Shown in pieces: positions 1 through 6,075 of a stretch of DNA of 8,751 nucleotides. Every line of letters begins with the position of its first letter. Within the stretch, counting starts at the first letter, position 1. Location of the stretch: contig WSMP01000063.1 of the NCBI GenBank assembly GCA_013316495.1, positions 1-8,751 on the forward strand. Reading direction: 5' to 3'. Below the pieces are notes generated by a model that saw only the letters and a list, made by a program, of their open reading frames with translations, searched no databases and was not told the DNA's origin. The stretch is from Angelakisella sp. (GTDB lineage Bacteria > Bacillota > Clostridia > Oscillospirales > Ruminococcaceae). The translations under genes and the position numbers were made by a program.

Positions 1-358
1 GAAGGTAATCGTCCACCGGCTTGCAGAGGCAGGCGGCCAGCCGCAGCGGGTCGCTGGGGATAGGCTGGGGGAAGGCGGCGGAGGGAAGGGTGGTGAAGCC
101 CACAATGGCCCCGTCAGGGAAAAATTTCCGCAGCAGGGCCTCCGGGGTCAGGTTCCCCATCCAGGACTGGTGGCTGTGGTCCAAAAGGCAGAGGGAAAAG
201 GAGCAGCCCGCCGCCAGGCGGTCCAGCAGGTCGTAGAGGGAGTGGAACCGGCGCACCTTCAGGGCGGGCTCCGGGTGGGCTTCGCCGTAGGCCGCCAAAA
301 GACCGGCCAGGTGCTCCAGCTGGGTGACGTTATCGCTGCAAAGGGCAAGATTCAGCAT
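1..358 (-). CDS. Response regulator receiver domain, partial (C-terminus beyond left edge)
   Basis: The first 119 residues of a protein running off the window. It starts MLNLALCSDNVTQLEHL and has the order expected of a CheY-like receiver: an acidic residue after strand 1 (D9), a predicted phospho-acceptor Asp after a hydrophobic strand (D60 in SLCLLDHS), a Thr in GFTT (T89) and the conserved Lys-Pro (K113-P114 in CKPVDDYL). The sequence style, with a long variable stretch between D60 and the Lys, resembles the AgrA/LytTR response regulators of Clostridia, so a LytTR DNA-binding domain may follow, but that part is not visible. The ATG at 358 is chosen because GGGAGG lies about 10 nt upstream. 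Only 21 nt separate it from the metY stop codon, so the two are probably co-transcribed. The second acidic residue of the usual DD/ED pair is not obvious: position 8 is Ser. Confidence 0.72.
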   Translation of the reverse strand, partial: MLNLALCSDNVTQLEHLAGLLAAYGEAHPEPALKVRRFHSLYDLLDRLAAGCSFSLCLLDHSHQSWMGNLTPEALLRKFFPDGAIVGFTTLPSAAFPQPIPSDPLRLAACLCKPVDDYL

Positions 359-379
359 AGAGGCGCACCCTCCCGTTCT

Positions 380-1663
380 TTAATGCCCAAGGGCCTGGCC
401 CAGGTCCCACAGGATGTCGTCAATGTGCTCGGTGCCGATGGAAAGGCGGATGGTGTCGGGGAAGATTCCAGCCGCGGCCTGCTCCTCCCGGCTCATCTGG
501 GCGTGGGTGGTGCTGGCGGGGTGGATGACCAGACTCTTCCCGTCCGCCACGTTGGCCAGAAGGGAGAAAATCTGGAGGCGGTTGCAGAAATCCAGGGCGG
601 CCGCCTCCCCCCCTTTTACCCGGAAGGTGAAGATGGAACCGGCCCCCTGGGGGAAGTACCGGCGGTACAGCTCCTGGCAGCCGCATTCCGGCAGGCTGGG
701 ATGGCTCACCGATTCCACCTTGGGGTGATTTTTCAGAAAATCCACCACCGCCAGGGCGTTTTTAACGTGGCGCTCCACCCGCAGGGAGAGGGTCTCCAGC
801 CCCTGGAGGAGCAGGAAGGCGCTCATGGGGGAAAGGCAGGCCCCCAGGTCCCGGAGGATGACCCCCTGCACCCGCGCGATGTATGCTGCCCGGCCGGCGC
901 TTTTCACATAGCTGAGGCCGTGGTAGGCCGGGTCCGGCTCCACCAGGCAGGGGAATTTGCCGCTGTCCGCCCAGTCGAAGGCGCCGCTATCCACCAGCAC
1001 CCCGCCGATGGTGGTGCCGTGGCCCCCCAGGAATTTGGTGGCGGAGTGGACCACAATGTCCGCCCCGTGCTCAAAGGGCCGGAAGAGATAGGGGGTGGCG
1101 AAGGTGTTGTCCACCATCAGGGGAATGCGGTGCCGGTGGGCGGTTTCAGCCACCGCCTCCAAATTGATGAGGTCCGAGTTGGGGTTGCCCAGGGTCTCCG
1201 CAAAGACCAGGCGGGTATTTTCCTGGATGGCCCCCTCAAAGGCCCCCTCTTCGTGGGGGTCCACAAAGGTGCAGGTGACGCCGTACCGGGGCAGGGTGTT
1301 GGCAAAGACGCTGTAGGTGCCGCCATAGATATTGGTGGCGGCAACAATGTGGTCCCCCGCCCCGCACAGGCCCAGAACACCCCCCGCGATGGCGGCGGCT
1401 CCGCTGGCAAAGGCCGCCGCCCCCACCCCCCCTTCCATGGCGTTGACGCGGGAGGCAAAGACATCGCAGGTGGGGTTGCTGATGCGGGAGTAGATATACC
1501 CTTCCTCCGCCAGGGCGAACCGCTCCGCCGCCTGCCGGGCGTCCTGGAAGACAAAGGAAGAGCTTTGATAAATGGGCACCGCCCTGGCCCCGGTGGCGGG
1601 GTCGGCCAGCTCCTGCCCGGCGTGGAGCTGGATGGTCTCAAATTTCATCTGGTGCTGGGACAT
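380..1663 (-). CDS. metY: O-acetylhomoserine sulfhydrylase (homocysteine synthase), PLP-dependent
   Basis: A 427-residue cytoplasmic enzyme of the Cys/Met-metabolism PLP family (fold type I). It is expected to join O-acetylhomoserine with sulfide to give homocysteine in the methionine pathway. Visible marks are the Q-L-H-A-G start of the MetY branch, VPIYQSSSFVF (about 29-39), the YSR phosphate-contact motif (58-60), the NIYGGTY loop (111-117), the cofactor-ring Asp in VDNTFATP (D185) and the Schiff-base lysine in HSATKFLGGHGT (K210). Length, about 430 residues, matches MetY rather than the shorter (about 390) MetB/MetC enzymes. The start at 1663 (MSQHQMKF) is preferred over an ATG at 1708 because AAGGAG lies 7-8 nt upstream and the promoter -10 would fall inside the longer reading frame. 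A MetZ/MgL-like activity cannot be excluded from sequence alone. Confidence 0.93.
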   Translation of the reverse strand: MSQHQMKFETIQLHAGQELADPATGARAVPIYQSSSFVFQDARQAAERFALAEEGYIYSRISNPTCDVFASRVNAMEGGVGAAAFASGAAAIAGGVLGLCGAGDHIVAATNIYGGTYSVFANTLPRYGVTCTFVDPHEEGAFEGAIQENTRLVFAETLGNPNSDLINLEAVAETAHRHRIPLMVDNTFATPYLFRPFEHGADIVVHSATKFLGGHGTTIGGVLVDSGAFDWADSGKFPCLVEPDPAYHGLSYVKSAGRAAYIARVQGVILRDLGACLSPMSAFLLLQGLETLSLRVERHVKNALAVVDFLKNHPKVESVSHPSLPECGCQELYRRYFPQGAGSIFTFRVKGGEAAALDFCNRLQIFSLLANVADGKSLVIHPASTTHAQMSREEQAAAGIFPDTIRLSIGTEHIDDILWDLGQALGH

Positions 1664-1677
1664 GGCAAAACGCTCCT

Positions 1678-1750
1678 TCCAATTGGATATACCATGATTA
1701 TACGGCATTGGAGCGGTTTCGGCAATCTATTTTTCGAGAAAATCCAATTG
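1678..1750. promoter_or_regulatory. Paired CCAATTG sites in the metY/MYG1 divergent region
   Basis: A 10-bp perfect palindrome TCCAATTGGA occupies 1678-1687, just downstream of the expected metY start site. An ATCCAATTG copy lies at 1742-1750 and overlaps the MYG1 promoter -35. The two sites are in inverted relation (CCAATTGGAT and ATCCAATTG). A shared regulator is possible but unproven; short AT-centred palindromes also arise by chance. Confidence 0.3.
1697..1725 (-). promoter_or_regulatory. Sigma-A-type promoter of metY
   Basis: On the minus strand TTGCCG (1720-1725) and a perfect TATAAT (1697-1702) are separated by 17 bp. Transcription would start near 1690 and leave a leader of about 27 nt. 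That is too short for a SAM riboswitch or T-box, so control of metY would have to act at the promoter. Confidence 0.7.
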
Positions 1751-1776
1751 CTTTTCCCCCGCAAAATGTGTAAAAT
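1748..1776 (+). promoter_or_regulatory. Sigma-A-type promoter of the MYG1-family gene
   Basis: TTGCTT (1748-1753) and TAAAAT (1771-1776) are spaced by 17 bp on the plus strand, diverging from the metY promoter. The start site would be near 1783, about 48 nt before the ATG. The -35 is a weak match, so expression may be modest or activator-dependent. Confidence 0.5.
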
Positions 1777-1830
1777 AGATGAATAGAAGAAGCGATATCC
1801 AAACTTTTACCATGAAAAGGGGAGAGGCTC

Positions 1831-2676
1831 ATGCGGGAAATCCCAGAGGTCGTATACACCCACGCCGGAAGGTTTCACGCCGACGACGTCTTCGGCGCGG
1901 CGCTGCTGAAGATACTGAAGCCGGAGGTTGCCATCCGGCGGGTCTTCCAGCTGCCGGAGGACTTTGACGGTATGGCCTTTGACATCGGCTGGGGAGAGTT
2001 CGACCACCACCAGTCCGGCGCCCCGGTGCGGGAAAACGGCGTCCCCTACGCCGCCTTTGGCCTGCTGTGGCGGGAATACGGGGCCTCCATCCTGGGGGAG
2101 ACAGAGGCCGGGCGGCTGGACGAGCGGTTCATCCAGCCCATCGACCTGGACGACAACACCGGCTGCGGCGGGGTCATCCCGGAGATGATCGCCGACTTTA
2201 ACCCCCGGTGGGACAGCGAGGAGGAGCCGGACCAGCGCTTCGCCCAGGCGGTGGAGCTGGCCCGGCAGATCCTCCAAAACCGCCTGGACTGCATCCTGGC
2301 CACCGGCAGGGCCTACCGCCTGGTGAAGGACGCCATGAAGGCCATGAAGGACGGCATCGTGGTGCTGAACACCTACTGCCCCTGGAAGCCCTTTGTGCCC
2401 AAAAGCCCCGCCAAGTTTGTGGTCTATCCCTCCCAGCGGGGGGGCTGGAGCGGCCAGGCGGTGCCAACACCGGAAAAGGATGGGACGCTGAAATGCCCTT
2501 TCCCCGCCGCCTGGAGCGGCAGGAGCCAGGAGGAGCTCTTCGCCCTCACTGGCATCCCCACCCTGCGCTTCTGCCACAACAACCGCTTCCTGGTGGCGGC
2601 GCAGACCATGGAGGACGCCCGCGCCGCCTGCCTGCTGGCCCTGGAGGAAGCGAAAAAAAGCGGTGGGAACCGCTGA
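1831..2676 (+). CDS. MYG1-family (UPF0160) metal-dependent nuclease/phosphohydrolase
   Basis: A 281-residue protein matching the MYG1 family, whose eukaryotic members are 3'-5' RNA exonucleases related to DHH phosphoesterases. The N-terminal metal-site motif is YTHAGRFHADD (H11, H16, D18, D19), followed by an Asp in FDIGWGEFDHHQ (D51, with D58-H59-H60 forming the DHH-like triad) and an acidic IDLDD cluster (residues 104-108). The C-terminus has the family's FCHNNRFLVAAQTMEDA segment. Length is slightly shorter than the 300-340 of typical members. The start at 1831 follows AAGGGGAG with good spacing. It stands alone between its own promoter and a terminator, so context gives no pathway. The bacterial role is not established, and RNA turnover is only inference from the eukaryotic relatives. 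Confidence 0.85.
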   Translation: MREIPEVVYTHAGRFHADDVFGAALLKILKPEVAIRRVFQLPEDFDGMAFDIGWGEFDHHQSGAPVRENGVPYAAFGLLWREYGASILGETEAGRLDERFIQPIDLDDNTGCGGVIPEMIADFNPRWDSEEEPDQRFAQAVELARQILQNRLDCILATGRAYRLVKDAMKAMKDGIVVLNTYCPWKPFVPKSPAKFVVYPSQRGGWSGQAVPTPEKDGTLKCPFPAAWSGRSQEELFALTGIPTLRFCHNNRFLVAAQTMEDARAACLLALEEAKKSGGNR

Positions 2677-2689
2677 AGGAAAATCGAGA

Positions 2690-2731
2690 GGCCCCGGTCC
2701 TCCCTGCTTTGGGGATGACCGGAGCCTTTTT
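2690..2731 (+). terminator. Intrinsic terminator after the MYG1-family gene
   Basis: A long stem forms between GGCCCCGGTCCTCCC (2690-2704) and GGGGATGACCGGAGCC (2711-2726), with two mismatches, followed by TTTTT (2727-2731). The T-run holds the first bases of the stop codon of the convergent minus-strand gene. On the minus strand the hairpin is followed only by a weak GATTTT run, so it may act partly in both directions. Confidence 0.85.
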
Positions 2732-3080
2732 ACTGCTCCTGTTTTTTCTTCTCCCGCCGGAGCTCTTTGCGCAGCTGGCGTTCCGAAAAACAGAGAAGCT
2801 CCCGCTCCGCCCATTGCCGGAAGGGGGCGGAGCGCCTGCACAGGAGCAGGAGCGCAAGGCCCGACAGCAGCAGGAGCAAAGAGGCCATGGCCCATAGCCC
2901 GTTTACCAGGGGAATATTATAAGCCTCGTAGTTTTGGGGCAGCTGGTTGACAAAGAGGAGGAGCAGAAGGGAGGCGCCGCCGCACCCCATCAGTGTCCTT
3001 CCAACAGCCTCGTAAAACGCCGTTCCTGGATTTTCTCCCTTCGGCGGGGAGCGTTTCTTTTTTACCGGCTTGCGGTCCAT
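2730..3080 (-). CDS. Small two-helix membrane protein of unknown function
   Basis: A 116-residue protein with no recognised family. The N-terminus is short and very basic (MDRKPVKKKRSPPKG). It is followed by a first hydrophobic helix at about 28-47, a polar loop QLPQNYEAYN, and a second helix at about 58-81 rich in Leu. The tail is highly charged and probably helical (RQLRKELRREKKKQEQ). Both ends should face the cytoplasm by the positive-inside rule. The start at 3080 is chosen because GGGAG lies 6 nt upstream. A longer start at 3125 would overlap the preceding stop codon as TAATG and cannot be ruled out. It is the last gene of the HxlR cluster, 44 nt after its neighbour, and its stop codon lies in the T-run of the opposing terminator. 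Confidence 0.65.
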   Translation of the reverse strand: MDRKPVKKKRSPPKGENPGTAFYEAVGRTLMGCGGASLLLLLFVNQLPQNYEAYNIPLVNGLWAMASLLLLLSGLALLLLCRRSAPFRQWAERELLCFSERQLRKELRREKKKQEQ

Positions 3081-3093
3081 AAAATTCTCCCGA

Positions 3094-3122
3094 TTTATAC
3101 CATAAGTATAGATGCGCAACAA
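3094..3122 (-). promoter_or_regulatory. Possible internal promoter before the two-helix membrane protein
   Basis: On the minus strand TTGTTG (3117-3122), a 17-bp spacer and TATAAA (3094-3099), with an extended TG before the -10, resemble a sigma-A promoter. The start site would fall almost on the ribosome binding site and leave a leader of about 7 nt, which makes it doubtful. Read-through from the upstream gene is the alternative. Confidence 0.28.
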
Positions 3123-3124
3123 CA

Positions 3125-3733
3125 TTACAACTCAAGGCGCTTTTCCCCAAGAAAATCCTCTAGGGAATCCCGCCAAACCAGGGGGCCGAAGCACCGTTCC
3201 AGCTCCGCCTTCATGTCCCACTGGGCAAAGAGGCTTTCAAACCACACCTTGGGACCTTCCGTCTCCTTCTCCACCGCCAGCAGCGTATGTCCATCGCTGA
3301 GGGTGATGCGATAGAGGCGCTTGGCGTTGGAGAAGCGTGGCCCCTGGGCGCACCGGGGGACGTCCGGCTCCTCCCGGTTGTAGCGGCGGGCCTCCTGGGT
3401 CAATATCGGCTCCTGCACCCGCTGGAGGAAAAGCGCCTCGAACTCCTCCAGCTCCACAAAGAACTGCGCCAGCCCCGCCTCCTCCGAGCCGGTGAGTTCC
3501 AAAAGGAGATTGGCCCACCCCATCGAGGCGGAGCGCCGGTATTTTTGGGCCAGGTGGTAGCCGAAGTACCCCAGGGGGAGACCGTTTTGGGTGTGGAGCC
3601 GCCGTCCGGGTTCCTCCCACAGGGCCATGCGGTAGCCGGTTAGGAAGGTGAACAGGTCGCTGACCCGGTTGCTCCCAATGTACATTCCCGGCCGCGTTTG
3701 AATCTGCCGCAGGTCGTCAAATACCGTCCCCAT
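3125..3733 (-). CDS. Uncharacterised RPGMYIG-motif protein
   Basis: A 202-residue soluble protein. Near the N-terminus it has LRQIQTRPGMYIGSNRVSD (RPGMYIG at 14-20), then FLTGYRMAL, a segment GYFGYHLAQKY (about 55-65), a GW (72-73) and an aromatic/acidic FFVELEEFEALF (91-102). This order, RPGMYIG then a GY and a later W..F region, recalls a group of small uncharacterised bacterial proteins that share the RPGMYIG phrase with GyrB/ParE. No other GHKL ATPase motif is present, so it is not a gyrase fragment. The second half (about 134-202) looks like a separate small beta-rich domain (LYRITLSDGHTLLAVEK). The start at 3733 is set by AAGGGAG 6-7 nt upstream. The longer open frame beyond it is antisense-frame noise from the regulator gene. 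It overlaps that gene by 17 nt, which implies coupled expression. Confidence 0.72.
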   Translation of the reverse strand: MGTVFDDLRQIQTRPGMYIGSNRVSDLFTFLTGYRMALWEEPGRRLHTQNGLPLGYFGYHLAQKYRRSASMGWANLLLELTGSEEAGLAQFFVELEEFEALFLQRVQEPILTQEARRYNREEPDVPRCAQGPRFSNAKRLYRITLSDGHTLLAVEKETEGPKVWFESLFAQWDMKAELERCFGPLVWRDSLEDFLGEKRLEL

Positions 3734-4121
3734 AGCCTGCTCCCTTCTCCTCCGCGCCGCCGCAGGGGCTTCTATAGTCCGGCGGGCAGAGGTGTTCTTC
3801 CCCCCACCGCACCATCTGTTCCAAAATAGGGACAAAACTCTCCCCCATAGGGGTAAGGGTGTACTCCACCCGCGGCGGCACCTCCGGGTAAACCTCCCGG
3901 TGGAGAAAGCCATCCCCCTCCAGCTCCCGCAGCTGCTTGGTGAGGGTGGATTGGGTTATCCCTGGAAGACGGCGGGACAGCTCCCCGAACCGCTGCATCC
4001 GGTAATGGGCCACATACCACAGGATAAGCAGCTTCCATTTGCCCCCCAGCACCCCCTGGAGGAGGCTCATAGGCAGGCACCGGGCCAGGGACTCCGGGGC
4101 CTGGAACTTGTTTTCCGCCAT
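3717..4121 (-). CDS. HxlR-family winged-helix transcriptional regulator
   Basis: A 134-residue DNA-binding protein that follows the HxlR pattern closely: a conserved early Cys (C15 in RCLPMSLLQ), GGKWKLLILWYV (26-37), MQRFGELSRRLPGITQSTLTKQL (recognition region, about 42-64), LEGDGFLHREVYPEVPPRVEYTLTPMG (wing, 67-93) and a C-terminal dimer helix ending WGEEHL. In relatives such as HypR and YodB the early Cys senses electrophile or thiol stress; C15 sits where that residue is expected. The start at 4121 follows GGAAGGAG; an upstream ATG in the same frame would include the promoter. It heads a cluster with the RPGMYIG protein (17-nt overlap) and probably represses itself through the repeat over its start site. 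Unusually, no oxidoreductase, the common HxlR target, lies beside it. Confidence 0.92.
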   Translation of the reverse strand: MAENKFQAPESLARCLPMSLLQGVLGGKWKLLILWYVAHYRMQRFGELSRRLPGITQSTLTKQLRELEGDGFLHREVYPEVPPRVEYTLTPMGESFVPILEQMVRWGEEHLCPPDYRSPCGGAEEKGAGYGDGI

Positions 4122-4166
4122 GGATTTCTCTCCTTCCCCTGTACCAAAAAAGATAGCAGCATCAAA

Positions 4167-4187
4167 AAAAGACCGTACTTGTCTTTT
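4167..4187. promoter_or_regulatory. Candidate HxlR operator
   Basis: A perfect inverted repeat with 7-bp arms, AAAAGAC (4167-4173) and GTCTTTT (4181-4187), around a 7-bp centre CGTACTT. It spans the expected start site (about 4183) of the HxlR-family gene, the right place for autorepression. The TAC-containing centre fits the style of operators in this family, but binding is inferred. Confidence 0.5.
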
Positions 4188-4189
4188 CC

Positions 4190-4218
4190 ATTGTACCATC
4201 TTATGATAGGGAGCACAA
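4190..4218 (-). promoter_or_regulatory. Sigma-A-type promoter of the HxlR cluster
   Basis: On the minus strand TTGTGC (4213-4218) and TACAAT (4190-4195) are separated by exactly 17 bp. The start site would be near 4183 and the leader about 60 nt. It is the only good promoter seen upstream of the HxlR, RPGMYIG and membrane-protein genes. Confidence 0.68.
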
Positions 4219-4239
4219 GGGAACCGGAACGGGATGAAC

Positions 4240-4488
4240 ACTATAAAAGCCTATTCAAAAACTCCCAGCCCACCGCCTTGGCAGGTCTTTTTCCGTCCTG
4301 CTGCGTTAAAAAATTTTGGAAGACACTAGGTATTCCGGTAATTTTTTGCCTTGCAGGGTACAAAAATCCCTGCCAATTCGGTATACCTGGAGAACTTGAA
4401 CAGGCGCTAAGACTCCAGGCAGTCACTTTCGCCCTTTGCGTAGGTAAGGCCGAAGGCCGTGCGGGGCGTGACAGCGGGGGCACCCCGT
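4240..4488. repeat. Gene-free stretch rich in stem-loops (possible repeat element)
   Basis: No plausible gene is seen here. Several inverted repeats are nested or adjacent. AGGTATTCCG (4328-4337) pairs with CGGTATACCT (4379-4388), 9 of 10 matching. Inside it GCAGGG (4353-4358) pairs with CCCTGC (4368-4373). CCTGGAG (4386-4392) pairs with CTCCAGG (4413-4419). CCTGC..AAAAAATT near 4297-4315 is imperfectly complementary to AATTTTTTGCCTTGCAGG near 4340-4357. A small GGCC-GAA-GGCC hairpin follows near 4450. Base composition is more AT-rich than the genes, especially at 4255-4380. A weak promoter-like pair TTGGAA/TAATTT with 17-bp spacing (4316-4344) could serve the radical SAM gene. The density of pairing suggests a structured dispersed repeat or an RNA leader, but I cannot name it. 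Confidence 0.45.
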
Positions 4489-4538
4489 CGCTTTTCTTTT
4501 TGCTTCTTTTTCTTTTCCCGCGAAAAGAAAAAGAAGGC
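4489..4538 (+). repeat. 50-nt hairpin repeat, copy 1
   Basis: A directional lead CGCTTTTCTTTTTG is followed by a perfect 15-bp stem, CTTCTTTTTCTTTTC (4503-4517) and GAAAAGAAAAAGAAG (4522-4536), with loop CCGC, then GC. A near-identical copy lies inverted at 6895-6944 and differs only in two loop bases. The hairpin ends 45 nt before the radical SAM start codon. There is no T-run after it, so it is not a standard terminator. Confidence 0.85.
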
Positions 4539-4583
4539 CGGGCGGTAGCCCAAAAAGGTTCCCGCAGAAAGGAGAGAAGATTT

Positions 4584-5522
4584 ATGCACTACACAGGGAC
4601 CATCTGGCGGCCCCCCTACGAAGCGGGGTCGCTGCTGCTGGAGGTCACCGCCGGCTGCACCCATCACCGGTGTAAATTCTGCACCCTTTACAGGGAGCTG
4701 CCCTTCCCCTTCCGGATGAGCCCCCTGGAGACGGTGGAGGCGGACCTTTTGGAGGCCCAGACGGCCATGCGGAGCCTCCGGGAGGGGGAACTGCTTCTCC
4801 GGGGCCTGGGGGAGCGCCCCCAAATAAAGCGGGTGTTCCTCACCGGCGGCAACCCCTTTGCCCTGGAGTTCCGGCGGCTGCGGCGCATTGGGGAGCTGGT
4901 GCGGCAATACTTCCCGGAATGTGAAACCATCGGGTGCTTTGCCAGGGTTACCGACGTTGCCCACAAGAGCGGCGAAGAGCTGGAGCAGCTGGCCCGGCTG
5001 GGGTATAACGGCATCTCCATCGGGGTGGAAACAGGGGACGACAAGGCCCTTGCCTTTATGGACAAGGGCTATGAGGCGGCGGACATCCTGCGGGAAACCA
5101 AGCGGCTGGAGGAGGCCGGCATCGGCTACCACTTTCTGTACCTGGCGGGCATCGCCGGCGCCGGGCGGGGGAAGGAGGCGGCGAAGAGGAGCGCCGCCCT
5201 CTTTAACCAAACTCACGCCGGCATCATCGGCAGCTCGATGCTCACCGTCTTTCCCGATTCCCGGCTGCAAGGGGAGATCCAGGCGGGGAACTGGCGGGAG
5301 GCGGGGGAGCTGGAGAAGCTGGAGGAGCTCCGCGCCTTGGTGGAAGAGCTTTCCATCCCCGTCTGGTTTGCCACCCTGGGCTCCTCCAACGCGGTCTTTG
5401 TAGAGGGACGCCTGCTGGAGGAGCGGCAGCGGCTGCTGGGGGAGCTGGACCACGCCCTGGCAAAGGGAAGCGAAGGGGCCCTGCGCTCCTATCGGGAGGA
5501 CTTTACAGCGGCGGGATGGTGA
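4584..5522 (+). CDS. Radical SAM protein, function unknown
   Basis: A 312-residue protein with a radical SAM core. The cluster cysteines are C25, C30 and C33 in GCTHHRCKFCTLY, a CX4CX2C spacing. This is one residue longer than the classic CX3CX2C but fits the GC-x-H-N-x-C-x-F-C style of a clostridial group of Fe-S oxidoreductases. Further core signs are VFLTGGNPF (84-92, SAM-binding GG motif), ARVTD (120-124) and ISIGVETGDD (144-153). No extra Fe-S cluster, B12 or SPASM domain is visible; the C-terminal third is helical and ends SYREDFTAAGW. The start at 4584 is chosen because AAAGGAG lies 9 nt upstream; the long open frame before it is antisense to the HxlR gene. It has no co-directional neighbour, so the substrate cannot be guessed. 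Its 3' end overlaps the opposing ATPase gene. Confidence 0.85.
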   Translation: MHYTGTIWRPPYEAGSLLLEVTAGCTHHRCKFCTLYRELPFPFRMSPLETVEADLLEAQTAMRSLREGELLLRGLGERPQIKRVFLTGGNPFALEFRRLRRIGELVRQYFPECETIGCFARVTDVAHKSGEELEQLARLGYNGISIGVETGDDKALAFMDKGYEAADILRETKRLEEAGIGYHFLYLAGIAGAGRGKEAAKRSAALFNQTHAGIIGSSMLTVFPDSRLQGEIQAGNWREAGELEKLEELRALVEELSIPVWFATLGSSNAVFVEGRLLEERQRLLGELDHALAKGSEGALRSYREDFTAAGW

Positions 5523-6075
5523 TGCTCCGGGCGCCCAGCAGCTCTGTCTCCTCCCGGTGGTGGAGCACCGCCGCCACCGCCGCCCCGGCGAACCGCTCCC
5601 GAAGGAAGGCGGCCGCCCGTTCCCGGTTTTCCGGGTCCAGGCCGGTGAAGGGCTCATCCAGCAGCAGGAGGGAGCTGCCCAGGGCCGCCGCGCGGGCGAT
5701 GGCAACCCGCCGGGCCATCCCGCCGCTGAGGGCAGCGGGGTAGCAGTCCCCCTCCTCCGCCAGCCCCAGGGGGGCCAGAAGGGCCAGAAGGGCCTTCCGG
5801 CTGGAACGGGGGGAGACCAGGGCCAGATTTTCCAGAACGGTGAGGGAGGGAACCAGACGGTTTTCCTGAAAGACCATGGAGACCCCCTCCGGGGGGATAC
5901 CAGTGAGGCTCCCGGAAAGGGGCATTTCCAGCCCAGCCATCAGCCGCAGGAGGGTGGTTTTGCCGCAGCCGGAGGGGCCTATCACTGCGATAGTCTCTCC
6001 AGGGGGCAGGGAAAGGGAGAAGTCCCGGAGGAGCATCCGGCCGGGGTAGCCGAAGGTGATATGGGAAAGCTCCAT
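5503..6075 (-). CDS. ABC transporter ATPase, NitT/TauT (SsuB/TauB-like) type
   Basis: A 190-residue nucleotide-binding subunit that powers the importer formed with the adjacent permease. Walker A is GPSGCGKTT (33-41), the Q-loop is VFQENRLVPSLTV (Q70), typical of the SsuB/TauB group, the signature is LSGGMARR (117-124), Walker B is LLLLDEP (137-142, Glu141), the D-loop is GLDPEN, and the switch His is in VLHHREE (His172 or His173). All catalytic motifs are present, but the protein ends soon after the switch region, well short of the usual 240-260 residues. The ATG at 6075 shares a base with the permease stop codon (TGATG), so translation is coupled. The last 20 nt overlap the radical SAM gene tail to tail. 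Confidence 0.9.
   Translation of the reverse strand: MELSHITFGYPGRMLLRDFSLSLPPGETIAVIGPSGCGKTTLLRLMAGLEMPLSGSLTGIPPEGVSMVFQENRLVPSLTVLENLALVSPRSSRKALLALLAPLGLAEEGDCYPAALSGGMARRVAIARAAALGSSLLLLDEPFTGLDPENRERAAAFLRERFAGAAVAAVLHHREETELLGARSITIPPL

Noticed and set aside
1664..1690. SAM riboswitch or T-box upstream of metY
   Set aside because: The predicted leader is only about 27 nt, with no room for the aptamer.
170..1786. Long plus-strand open frame (538 codons)
   Set aside because: It lies antisense to metY, is a Gly/Pro/Gln-rich low-information product of high third-position GC, and has no ribosome site or family motif.
1807..2895. Long minus-strand open frame (362 codons)
   Set aside because: It is antisense to the MYG1-family gene, whose motifs are clear, and crosses the terminator.
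3674..3694. Gyrase B / GHKL ATPase fragment suggested by RPGMYIG
   Set aside because: No ATP-binding Asn, DxGxG or later GHKL motifs occur, and the protein is only 202 residues with a different remainder.
4503..4536. Hairpin repeats as intrinsic terminators
   Set aside because: Neither copy is followed by a T-run on either strand, and both lie upstream of genes, not after them.
3792..4583. N-terminal extension of the radical SAM frame
   Set aside because: The extension is antisense to the HxlR gene and passes through its promoter and the repeat; the true start at 4584 has a good ribosome site.
4407..5705. Long minus-strand open frame (432 codons)
   Set aside because: It is antisense to the radical SAM gene and runs through repeat copy 1, with no motif or ribosome site.
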